In this document: positions 37,901 to 50,800 of the stretch, one piece after another
Position numbering within the stretch: position 1 is the stretch's first letter
Layout: each line of letters starts with the position of its first letter
Origin: Hymenolepis diminuta
Lineage: Eukaryota > Platyhelminthes > Cestoda > Cyclophyllidea > Hymenolepididae
Direction of reading: 5' to 3'
Length of the DNA: 64,000 nucleotides
Assembly (NCBI GenBank): GCA_900708905.1
Contig: CAADRB010000078.1
Location: 1 to 64,000 of the forward strand
The notes under the pieces: generated by a model
Seen by the model: the letters and a program-made list of their open reading frames with translations, nothing else
The model's database searches: none
Told to the model about the DNA's origin: nothing
Made by a program: the position numbers and the translations under genes

Positions 37901-40299
37901 TGTTTTTCCATGACCGCCTGGGCAAACTAAGGAATTCCTCTGCGTTTTAGTTGATCTTTCATAGCCATAACTTTGTGCAACCGTTTTTCAGTTCTCCTTA
38001 CAGTTCGGAAAATCAAAAGAAGCTTTAAGATAAGGGCAATGGTAAGAATTTATATAGAAACCCAACACCACAGTCTTCTTCCTTGAATCTCGGCTTTAGG
38101 ATTTACCAAAGGAATCTGCTGAGGGGAAGGAAGATTTGTCTCATGTCATAGTTCTGTATAACATAACCTTAAAATAAACCTTTAAAGGTCATCATAACTC
38201 TAACTATCAAGGTCCACTGCGGAAAAGCTATAACGGAGAATTGGCTCTTGCTAAGCTTTGCTTTCACTTTGACTGATAATTAAGGATGTTTTAAAATTTT
38301 GCAGTGATATTATATATACTCTACATCCTATCTCCTTTAATTTGTGACCCTAAATACGTGAATGAATTTGCTTTTTCAATCCTACTATTTAAGTCAGATA
38401 GACATTCCATATCTCTATCCCCCCAGCAAACTAAAATCTAAGTCGAAATTCCCACGTCCATAAATTTTAGCAGGCTTACGCAACTTTACTGCTGTTCTTT
38501 ATTTTAGGTCTCTAATTCGTTCCAACTTGTCTAGATCATTTGCTACACTCCATTTTTTACAATGCAATTCCAAGGATAAATTCTTTGATTACATAAAATT
38601 GAGTCCTGTTGTACCGGCAAACATACTTGGGTCCCCTGCCGCACAGTAAAATCCCACCCTCAAATCTATGCTCACTGATAAATAGTTAGATACAGTATAT
38701 ACTATAACATGTAAGGGATAGTTGTAACTTGTGTGCAACTTCGTTATTTTAATTCCTACTTAATTTCAGTCCCTAATAGCCTAACTCTCCCCCTTAAACC
38801 TACTTGTTTTTCCTCAAGCAGATAAAATAACTGAGAAACGCATAGTCCTTTAAACTCTGCTCCCTTTGGTCTCATCGGTTTTTAGTAACGTAATCCTAAA
38901 ATTGAGCCCCAGCTATATCATCGATATTCCCATCTCCCGAATCACTTTGCTGTATTAGAATCCTCTTCCCATAGATTTTGTAGATCCGAACAATAGTCCT
39001 TTCCAGAAAAATCTTCAAAGACTTATCAAACTGAAAACATTCTTTATCTGACTTGAATCGCTTTGTGCTTCTGACGTAACTTGTCTGCTAACCATGAGAA
39101 TCTCACTTTAACCCAAATCCTTGCTCTCATGGGGCAAATTTATGGCAGAACCCCAAGTCCTCTACTGTCATATTCCCTTTGGTTTCGTCGTGTCTCATCT
39201 CGTTTCGAGGTTATCCTAGCCCCGACAATTTTACGATTTCCATCTTTCTTGGATTGCTCAATGAAAAAATTACACATCCTTATAGATACGACAAATTGGT
39301 CAAGACGCCAAGAAAGTCTTTAGTTTGATTGGGCTATCATAATTAAAACTGTCACCCACGTCAATTCAAATCTCTAGAAGCGTGAATACCTATCTCCGAG
39401 GAACTGAGTTCGTGAGTGTTGTGTGAAGCTGTTTTCAGTCTTACAAAGTATAATTTGGCTTGAAGCACCACGTAACAAAATGTTATCCCCACTGTTGACA
39501 TCAGATTCGATGTCAGTCTCCCTAAAAGATCTTTCTAAAAAGTATTTGTACTAGCTTAGAAAAGAAGAAGTAAAAAAGTCCTAAATTTTACTAATCAAAT
39601 CTTCCTATCCTTTCCGGAGACTATTTCTCCAGCTACAGATATGCATCCGGTTGTATGTTATTTTTATTAATAAATGAATATATACATATATACATATAAT
39701 TATTTAAAACAGGACAGGTATGGCGAGATTTGTTTGAGGCACCAAAGTAATAGTAACAACAGTAAAATACTTAATTATAATAATGGTATTGGCCGAGTGT
39801 AATGGCGAGTGTCTGTAATCCAACTTCTTGTAGGCCGGGTGTCGAAAATAGTCGTTATTTGTCTATTTTTCAGAGGATGCTCGCTGGCTTTCACCAGTTC
39901 ATGAAAAATCGCTAAGCTGAAAAAAACCGGTTGATCAACTTCAGTCATATGAACTGCAAACTGACTAATTTTTCTCAGACAGTCAAGTTGTATTCTCCAA
40001 CCATCTGAAGAGTCAGATCCTGAAGTTTGGGCTCAGGAAAGTCTGGTTATTTTGAAACAACATCAAACTGCTGGATATCATACTTTATTAGTCTGATTGG
40101 ATAATTTCATCTTGCAGAGCTAATTTAGAACAAAAATTCTCAATAACTTCAATTATTCTCGGTTTTAGAATATATAGTTCTGGACAAATTACTAAACCAT
40201 ATCCAGTTGGTAGAATTTAAACCTGTTTTGGATCATTTTGATGGTAATAAAAACTGTAAATATTTCTCTGCATGTTATCCATTGTTATGCGTAAAAGGA
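34950..40299. other. Long stretch without recognised gene
   Basis: AT-rich, with short open frames on both strands that show no family resemblance. Upstream exons of the IQCK-like gene should fall in this interval on the minus strand. A pyrimidine-rich block at about 38380-39330 resembles the style of the retroelement internal region but I could not align it. Confidence 0.4.
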
Positions 40300-40559
40300 T
40301 TGTTTTCCTTAGGGAAAGACACTTTTACAAACAACCATATATGGTTTTGAAAGTCGCAAAGCATTGGAACGATGGTATAATAAGAGAATGTGACGTTGTT
40401 GTCCTATGATAAATTCCCATTCACTACTAACATTTTTTTATGACTACAAGATGACAATGGCCCTTTCTAGAAGACAAAGTTGTGAAGTTTGAATGGAATC
40501 ATTAACCAGTTTAGTAAGAACCGGCAAGGACAACAGCCATTCTGAGTAAGCGAATTTAT

Positions 40560-40985
40560 GTATGATTACCCTAAAAGCAGAAAATTGAAGGACGACTCTT
40601 TATGCGTTTACGAATATTGCTCTTTAATCACATTCACTATGAAAATACGTTGATTTTCAGCCTATTAAACCCTTATCTTTCATGTCTGGACGAATTAATC
40701 AATTCTCCTTTTCCTTTAACGGTTTTGTTTCTTCTACCGGTACACTTGCACTCATACCTCACCTAGGTCCTTGTCCAAGCAGCTTATATAAATTGTCTTT
40801 GTATTTCCACTCACGCTTGTCCGTTATCTGCTCATCGGTTCTCTCTCACCTCCTCTCTTCTTCGTCCCTCTCACTTTCTCGAATTCTCATTGTGGTTTAT
40901 TCAATACACTTTGGCCTGCGCAACTCTTTGTATTCTACTTTTTTAGAATTGTTGTTAGCAGCTGCTATAACGTAACCAACTAGGA
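40560..40985 (+). repeat. LTR-like repeat, copy C
   Basis: Collinear with 17460-17880. It shares GAAGGA(C/T)GAC, GAAAATACGTTGATTTT, CTTTCATGTCTGGACGA, TACACTTGCACTCATACC, TTGTCCAAG, TTGTCTTTGTAT, a CT-rich tract, GTTTATTCAAT, CTTTG and GTTAGCAGCTGCTA. The 97-codon open frame inside it is not conserved as protein between copies, so I treat it as non-coding. The 3' flank has no clear PBS. Confidence 0.65.
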
Positions 40986-41836
40986 GTTCGGATAGTAATC
41001 TAGCAGAGCCAACAATCTAGAAAACTCGGTAATATAACAACTTAACACAGAAGCTAATAACCCACGGCAGATAAGAAGGCACGTTATAGTCAACACGCGT
41101 GTATTNACGAAACTCACACTCAATCGGTATCGGCTTAAACAAATACAAATAATTATCAAGTGTCTTTTATCGGTGGGGAAATAAAGAAAGAAATTGCACT
41201 TTTATTCATAGAAGAAATATTGGGAGCGGGGGAAAATAATTATCATAACTTTTCAGAGAACATTTTAGGAAAACAGGATCATTAAGATATCAAAATATTT
41301 TGTCTCTCTTACTCAAAAATGATTTCAGTTAGGTGCAAAATTAACAGAGATATCATATTTCTCAAATTGCATTTTATCCGTAGAAGAAGATCAGTTACTA
41401 CTAAGTTTTTATTTTTCAAAATACTTAAAATTTTTTGCCGGATATATTTTATGAAAAACTGATATTTATTCCAACGGCAAATTTATATTTTTGTCTTTAA
41501 ATATGCAAAAAATTTGGTGATTCATTTTTAAAAGAATTATTTTAATTAATTCATTGGCAATAGATAAGTTATAACGACTGTACTTTTAAATGGTGATAAT
41601 GAACAAAAATTTTAGGCTTATTAATATATATATATATATATACATCACTATAATAAAATCACTGCTGCTATTTTACTAACCACTTCGGCAAATTAATAAA
41701 TTAATATCGATTTTGTATGATTCTATTTTATCCTTTCATCTAATTAGACACTGATGATTAAGTCAAGCAACTCAGAGTTTTGTTTGCAGTTTATTTAGTT
41801 TAAATACCCTATAGCAAATATTAAAAATAGACCACA

Positions 41837-44800
41837 ATGTCCAGTCGTAGAAAATCCAGTGATCGAGATGGTAAACAAGAATATCGGAGGAAAAGACCGA
41901 GTATTAATCGTATTTTATATTTTTTCATCAATTAAAAATATAGGACATGTGTTAAAAGAAAAACATTATTAACAGTTAAAACATCTTCAATACCTTTGAA
42001 AATTAAAATTATGAAAATCTGTATTTATTTTAGGAGTGGAAGCCCATGGTAAGTATTTAAAATGTACTAATATTTGAAATTAAACTGGACCTTGTCGAAA
42101 GCTTAGAATTATAATTAGAATTAGAATTGCATAACTCTTAAATACAATTATTAATAATTATTAGCCCTACTTAACACTTTCTGTGTCACAGCAAACTGTT
42201 AAATTAAAATTGTTTTTCTTATTGCCTTCTTGTTAGTTTATAGAACGCAATTCCATTTTTACTAAATTTTATTATAGATAAAAAATTTGTGCATATACAA
42301 GATTAAGATATAATGTTAGTATAATCGATTGTTTTTGGGAGTGGTTTCTTTGATTTTTGTTAATTTCGTATTAAGTCTATAAATACCATGTATCACTTAA
42401 GATAAATCACCAACAATTTTTTGACATTCTACCTGAGAAACATTGAAGAAACGTCTAACACTGCATCAACTGTCTAAATTAAACTGAGTAAAAGTGAAGT
42501 GATTGATGCAAAATTTTAGCACAGAATTAAGAAGAAATGAATAATAAAAGTCACGTCATCATAATCATTATTTATTAATTATGTTGCGCATATAATATGC
42601 TTTTTTTTACCATAATTTGACATTCTGAATTCCGAATTCTAACATGGAGATTTAAGAATTTAATTTTATATTGAATTGATCAGAAAGGATTTTTATGTAA
42701 ATTTCATGACATTTTTATGCTTTCATATATATTATATTACTAATAAAAATAGAATGCAAATAGATAAATTTGAGTTGGTTATCTCAAACAGATATCCAGA
42801 GTTGTAAGTAAAACCTTTATTTTGCTTTTGCTTTAAACTTGAGAGAGCATTTCGTTGTATTTGACATGAATTAATGGAGCTTGATATGGTCACCCTTATT
42901 CGTTACCTCACTTAGATAATGATCAGGAAGATGGCAGAAAATCACCCAAAGGCGCACAAAGCAAAGACTTTTCTGAACCCGGCTTGTATCCGCCAGGTAA
43001 AATTATAAATAACTTAAAATGTATTTCTTTTATATGAATGGCTTTCTATGATGCTTTGAAAAATATTGTATTTAACAGTTTTTTTCACTTAAGAACCCCT
43101 ACGATTCATTTTAACTGTGTCATATTTTATTTTGTCCACTTGATCAAAAGGTTGTATCTCTCAAATACCCAGGATGCCTTAATGGTTCTTTGGTCTAGTT
43201 CTAAGAGAAAGCAATAAGTTTGGGAGAAAATGAAATGAGTTTTAGTAATGCAACTTCTAACTTCCCAAGCTTATTATGAGAAACATCACTAATAATTAAT
43301 CTGATTAGAGGGAGAGTGTCCTGGAGCCGCCCTTACGGAAACTCCCATTCTCTCACCTCTCTTGTAAATTAGAATTAACCAAGATGGTTGGCCACTTAAA
43401 CCACTGGAAGTACACGGATGGGGATTGACCTCATAACCTCTGACTTATCAGACCTACGCACGTAAATATGAAATATGTATTAATCACTATGAGATAATTA
43501 GGCAGGATATTATACTGCAATAACTTCTTCTGGGTTTATTGGTGGATCTAGGCAAAAATAATGAATGGGGAATTACAAGAAGACACATATATGGGAAGTC
43601 ACATATCAGTTTGGGATTGTTCGGCATACCAAAGTATTCGTTATGATGGGAGGACGCATTGTCTTCAGTATAACATTTATTAATAAGAAGAGACAGTAAA
43701 GGCAATCATTCCGATTTTAAAATAACCCGAATCAAGCAATTGACAGTCCATGTTAGTTCCAACTTGGCTAGCCAAAATGTTCAGCGCCTTTCATTTTACT
43801 AGGAAGGTAGCTATAAGCGACTTATTAATTAGAATAATGATTGATATGTATATTTTTCTAAGAATTTACTTCGTAAAAGGAAGAGAAACATAAATATTTT
43901 TATACAATATGGTGTACCTATTGTAAAAATTTACTCTACATACGTTTGTTATTGAATGAAAGATATTTAAACAAAATGCCCTAAACTGTTGCCATTCGTT
44001 TAACAATAACCTTGAGATAGATTGTATTGATAAGCATGTTCAGCCTTTATAAGACAGCAGACTATTAACTTGTTTAAGCATATTTTTATATAAATTAATG
44101 AATTAGAAATCACATATCACAGTCAGTTCTTCGTCCTAGTGAATCCAAAGTGATCTAATCGGATTCCTTATAGTTAAATACGTAAATGCCCATAAGGTAA
44201 TTGTAAATATTCTGGAATAATCAGATGCCGCAATGTGAGATATTAAATTTAAAAATTATTCCGAAAATATTTCGTATTTCATTGCATTTCAATTCTAATT
44301 CTCGAAATTTTTCAAAATAGTATTGTATTTTATGTCATTGATAAAAAATGATCGAAATGGTTCTATTTACAGAATCGCAAGAAAAAGAAGCGGAAGATGG
44401 CAAAACACGTTTTATATTAAAGTGTAAGATGATTTTAATAATCAATTTTAAAATTAAAAGTGCACAAATTAAGTTTGTACCTTGATACTTTTATACGGTA
44501 TACTGTATCAAACTAATGCTCAATAAAGACTAAATTTTAGTAAATTTAATGTCCTAGGTACTCGTAAACTTTTATATATGTGTATGAACACATTTATGTA
44601 CTAAGCAGATCTTGTTTAACTTAAACTATATTTGAGTACATATTATTTACTTTTATTAATCTAAATAGTAAAACGCCAGCAGAATTACATTTTACACTTT
44701 TTAACATAATTGCATTATTAGCCTTAATAAAGTTTGCTTCGAATTTACTTATGAACTGCTGAAATGAATTTTTATTAGTTAATTTGCTGTATTTTATCTA

Positions 44801-47800
44801 CTTTCAGTTAACAAAATATCCACAGGTAATTATCCTAATATTTTATAACATTGCCTAATTTTATTATAATAATGCTAAAAAGAAAATTTTACATGACAAT
44901 TGCGTGAGTAGTGAAATATGTAAAAATTATTATTTAACAAAGGCCTATTTACAATATTTGTTTACTTATAAAAGGTTTAGTAACCGTTGTGCGTCTCAGA
45001 TGTCGAAATCAAATGATCGAGGTTTACTGTTACAAATTAATAAAACTTACTTCAATCATGTATTCTAATAAAGCAAAGAAGAAAGTCTGGTAGTGGACGC
45101 ACAAACCTGAGCTACAAAAATAATTGCATATCATACTTTTGTGTTGGTATTCATATCGATAATTTAATAATTGGGTCTCTGAATATTTTATACGAAACCA
45201 GATCGTAAATTCGTCATCCAGAACAGAAGTCTGGGACATCAAAAAAATCTGCCAAAGGTTTTTTATTGCCCACAAAATTACAAAAAAATGCAATTTTAAA
45301 CCATGGAAGGCAACAAAAATCAGTTAACAGAAGGTAAAACATTTTATAAAGGAGAGAGGGTCAAAAAATATGCTGAGGCAGAATTTAGGATATGAAAGAT
45401 AGTTGCTTCAATTGACATTCAGATTCAGGTTGTACAGTATTTAATAAATAAGTTTTTCATGTTCCAAAATAAAAATTTCATTTCCTGGATTGCTGCAAAT
45501 GCTTGTCTTTAATGTCCAAAGATAAGTGAAGGATTTTTCAAATACGATGGTCGGTATGGCCACTTCAATCCATTTTTTTCTTCCAAAGGGTGAGAAGAAA
45601 AACAATCTTTCGTAGCATTTCAGAGGTAGCTAGTAATTTTAAGTTGGCGAAGCTCCGTAAGCTTTGTTTGCAATACTTCCATGTTCCTACCTAGAAATGG
45701 AGTATTGCCCTTGCCACATTCGTTGCTAACCATCTATTAGGTCATTATAAATATCCAAAGTTCTATTTTTAAAGGAATACTATCTGAGTTACAAGTTTTC
45801 TTCCTATTGAATCTGAGTAGATTTAGTAAATTTTGTGGTTGCGCTCTATTTTGCCATATATAAAGTAACTTTTTTGTAAATACAAGATGAAATTTAAATA
45901 TAATTTCCGAAGTCAAGTGAATATATATATATATATAATTAACTGAATTTTTAAATTAGTTAGTGATAAATAATTTAATTATTGCGATTTAAATTTATGC
46001 CTTTATTTGCTCTTATAAGGAAACATAATGAATTATTTAAAATTGACAATAATTTGCTTTATTATGTAACAAGATAGTTATTTTCTCTAGCGATACTTAT
46101 CTTAAACAAAAAACCTTTATTCAACCCATGTAGATCCCGAGGCTCCCATGGAAGAAAAATCAATATGTATTCATTTTTAAATTTTGAATTGATCATAATA
46201 ATATGTCTATTTATCAATAAAACAACATGAATTACACAATATGGAGATTTAGATGCATAGCTATAAATGTGAGTATATATCATTTATGGAAAGACAGGAA
46301 GGTTTGGCCACTAGAATTAACTTCTCAGTTCAGAAGAACAAGTAATGCTACCATTTTATATATTCTTGGAAAAACTGGCTGAGTTTAGTGCCAACGCTAA
46401 CAGTGACATTTTGGTATGTGGCGACTTAACAACTATTATACAAGACTTGAAACGAACGAAATACGGGCACTGAAAGTCCCTTTTGATCAGTTTGTCTAAG
46501 AATAAGTGACCGTTGATGGTAAAAAAAGGCATCTGATTTCTTTCTCTAAACTTTCTCATACCCACATCTGGGCTTAGATTTTCAGCACTTTTTTGTGCTT
46601 GCAGTAGGTGACATTAGAGCATCCAGGCAACTGATTCTGTTTAATTTTGTTCATTCTATGGAAGGTATATGCGGATTCCTATGTCATCACTGTTCTAATT
46701 GCAGGAAAATGAATTCATAGTTACTTGTTAGATGAGCAAATGACAAAAAACAGCCGATACCACTTGGTGCATCCAAATTTGAACTTCTCATCCCGACTTC
46801 ATTTCCGCGCACTTTCTGTTGCTTCAACTCAATATTTCCCTTTCCATTCCTTCCTCTCTACTTCCCTCATACCTTTACGCCTGTCTAATATACCCATGCT
46901 TTCAACTTAGCTCTTGCTCTTCTAGAAAGACAATCATATCCTGATAGTTTTTAGAAATATCAATAGTTTTATGTTGGAATATCATTGAATTATCTTGTTC
47001 TGGTTCTTAAAGTAGTTACATAAACGAAATTAAGTGGTGCTTTAAATATCATCAAAAATGAAATGTTCGGTTTTAATTGTCTTCAATGTTATTTTCTTTT
47101 AATACATTTCAAGTCTCTTTACCAACAAGAAAATCTTCTTCGAAACCAACTAAATCTTCAAAAGGTAGGCATAATTATTTATACGCTTGGTAACTTACAT
47201 TTTTGTACAATAAGGCCGTAAAATTGAAGTTTTATTTTAATTTTAGTATTAAATAGTAAATTTAATTTCAATCGTATGTTATTGGAATGGTACTTAGTAG
47301 AAGGGTCTTAATCTTGATTAGATCACATCTGTGCATGTTGCGACAGGGTGCGGCTGCGGGAACCACATAGGAACGTTAAGGACGAGGTCAGACCAAGAGT
47401 TGGCAATTTTAGAATCTAGGTATCTGGATATTATATCCATTGTCCTTAAATATAAGCGAAGGAGAAGGGGGTCCTGGAATTGTTTTCTGGTTGCATGCAA
47501 ATTAAGTATGTGTATGTCCTTAAGTTCACTGTAAACAAGAAAATTTGATGCATTTATAAGATAAAAAATGAGTTAATCGACACATTCTAGGCCTCCTCCC
47601 TCTCCACTTCCTTTGTTAGGTATTTTACTCCTGTTCTGTTAGATACCATTCTTCAAACGTCTTTTCAGTCTCTTAAGATTGATTTTTGATTCAGTTATTA
47701 TCAGGGTAATCATTACATAATTCTCCCCTTCCATCTCGGCAAATAATCTCAAAGTTTTAAATAATAGACATCAGTCCTTTTTAGAGTAGCTGATTAACAT

Positions 47801-50800
47801 ATGCCGATGAGTTAAGTTCAATTCCTGTAGTTTCTTGCTTACTTTCGGATCTGAAGCCTTTATTTCCTTTTTTTAAGATGTTTTTGTGCCTTGATCATCA
47901 CATACCTCGGCTTGCACAATGACTTTGTGATTTTAATTTGCAGTCATTGTTAATAAGGAAACCTTCTATATATAATCTCTTCTAATTAGCAAACAATTTT
48001 CTCACGTTATATGCGGCTCCTCTACCAGTCAAAAGTTTTTTTCATTTGACAGTCAATTGTGATAAAAATTTTTGGGAAATTTGTGCGTTCTGCTTTGTTA
48101 AAATGATTTGGCTGGTTTTAAAGCTGTATGTATCAGCCTATATGGGTTAAATGCCCCAATAAAAGAAAGATGGAGTGGTAGTACAACCACTCCTTTTTTA
48201 AACTCGCTCAATGTCAGAAGTTTGCGTTCTTCTAGCATCAGAAAACTGAGAACTGGGTCGTGAAATACGTAACCATGAAGCTATGAGATAATTCAAAGTT
48301 CCGTTTCTGGAAATCAGCGTCACTGTCCCCAATTGTCTTGACCATTCCTCTCCAGTAGAAATGAACTTCCCACATTCTCTACAGATGTTAAGGATAAAGA
48401 GACACAAATTGCAACTGAAACTTTGGAAATATTTTTACTTTTTGAAGAAGATATCTCTATATCTTACCAGTAAAACCATGAAGTATGTGGAAGTTATTAA
48501 ATGTAAAAATTTAAACAGTAGAGGAAATAGCAAGATATTTATATGCTATATATTATTACATAGTGGGAAAAAAATAGAAACGTTAGAGAGAAACACACCA
48601 AAGATGTACGTAGTTCAGAGTCTGGGTGTCTGGACGCCACATCTCTAATTATAAATTATAATTTCAATCAAATTTTATGTAATCAAGATGAATTTTAGCA
48701 ACAAATGGGTATAACGGTTATTTACCTTTGTAATTTCAAGTTTATTCGCCACCAAGAAAAATCTTCGCCATGGTCGAACAACCCACCAACAGTTAAAAAT
48801 ATCGACTTTTACATTCAGAAAGTTACATAGTATAGCTGCAAAAATTCAAATGACGCTCTTTAATGAAAGTGAATAAGTGTCTTATATTATCTGATTTCAC
48901 ATCAATCGTATATTTTTTTAAAAAAACAAAATCTGGTGATAATTGGTCAATAATACATTGTATTAGAATCTTCTTTTGCATACTATGTTAGGTTATTTCT
49001 AGTTTATATATAATCATCACATCTTCATAGAAAATATGCAATTTTGCCTTCAGTAGTGAATAAAATATAAACATTTTATTTAGTCATTATACAAGTGGAA
49101 CCTGCTTCGAATCAGAGTGAAGATGAAGGTATGCATTATGACATCAAAGCATATAAGCAACCGCTTCTCTCCTTCCTTTCCATTTTTTTCAACTTTTATT
49201 ACTTTATATCAGTTTTATGATTTGATTTGATCCAGTAATATCCATAGCAATCTTTTACAGTCCCTTCAAGAAATAAGAAGAGTTTTATCCCTAAATATAT
49301 TATCTTTGCGTTTTTCAAATTTCTTCACCATCAAAAAGTCTTCAACAAAATTATGTACATTTTCAATATGTAAGAATACTAATTCATGTATTTAGGAATT
49401 TACATAATTGGAGGCACAAGATTTAAACAAATTTTTCACATGACAACAAAAAATCAATAGCATCAGTCATTTTTATCTTAGCTTAGTTTTTAATTGTTAT
49501 CACATTTAATACCCAGTTAATAGTAAAAGTTGAAAGGAAAATATTGTTTACTAATTTAAAATTTTTCTTGGTTATAAGCAATCGGGAACTTTCTTGAACA
49601 TTTGTTAATTTTATGTTATTTCTCGTGCTTTTTGAAAATCATTTTGCCAAACCTTTTATAAATTATACTGGATTTATTTAGGTGTACGGCAATTGCTAAC
49701 TGAAGGTACGCATTATTTAATTCAATAATCTTTACAAATAAATACTGACCTATGGGATAGAATGGGTGGAAATTCGTGTGAACATTTAGGGATCGAAATT
49801 GTATATCAAAATAATGGTACAATGTTCAAAATGTTGCACGTAGACTTAATATCCCCTCTTAGAACGAATAATAGTTCTCAGGTTAACGAGATATAACATT
49901 CATTTCCGAGTAAGAGGAGCAAGAGTTAAGTAAAACCATGTGGTTATTAAAAAAAATAATAATGAATGGAAGGAGGAAGGAGGACGAAGCTGGAAGAAGA
50001 GATAGGGTGGAAAAAAGAGGAAGGCGTCAATACTCATTGAGGAAAACATGAATCGTGAGAAAAAGGTGAAATAAGGTTGCTTACAAATTTTGCGTCCTTT
50101 GTTTATTGATGACCTACTGACAATTAGGGCAAAAGTATGAGTTTGTGTATATGATACAAAAACAGATCAAACAGGAATATGAGCCTACATGTGCTGGTAC
50201 TCCAAAAGTGGCCCATTGGATCCGTAGTCATCGGAGACGGCGAAGAAATGGCATTTTAGAGATGAAAGATTCGTGGGCTAGTTATGATTATTTGTTGCTC
50301 GTCGACGTTAAAGGATGTCATTCATGCCATCAAGATGCTTTCTCTCGGGTATCTGAGTGTTAGTCACTAATCACTTTCAACTTGGGGGACTTTCATTTCT
50401 CTCTGGTATATTGGGCTAGGAGTGCCATTGGCATGGATAAAGTGCGGCACTTAATGTACTGAACTCTTTACAGCAGAATTGAATGAGTGAGAATGGAAAA
50501 TGATATGGAATGGAGGAGAATTTTATGGTGAAATGCTTTGGCCTGTAGGGGGTTTTTGAATACGAGGACCTAGTTGTTATGGTCAAGAAATTGATAGTCA
50601 TAATGGTGAGGAGGAAGAGATTTTATAAAGAAAATCGGCTTCAGATATGTGGTTGAACACATTGGCAAACATGGTCGACATGGATCTTTAACAACAATGT
50701 CTACAATCGTCTCGAAAAGGAATAAGAATATTATTTTACATTCTATTTGCTAACGATAATTGAAATAGGTGCTATTTTTACCTTATTTTTGCATTTTAGG

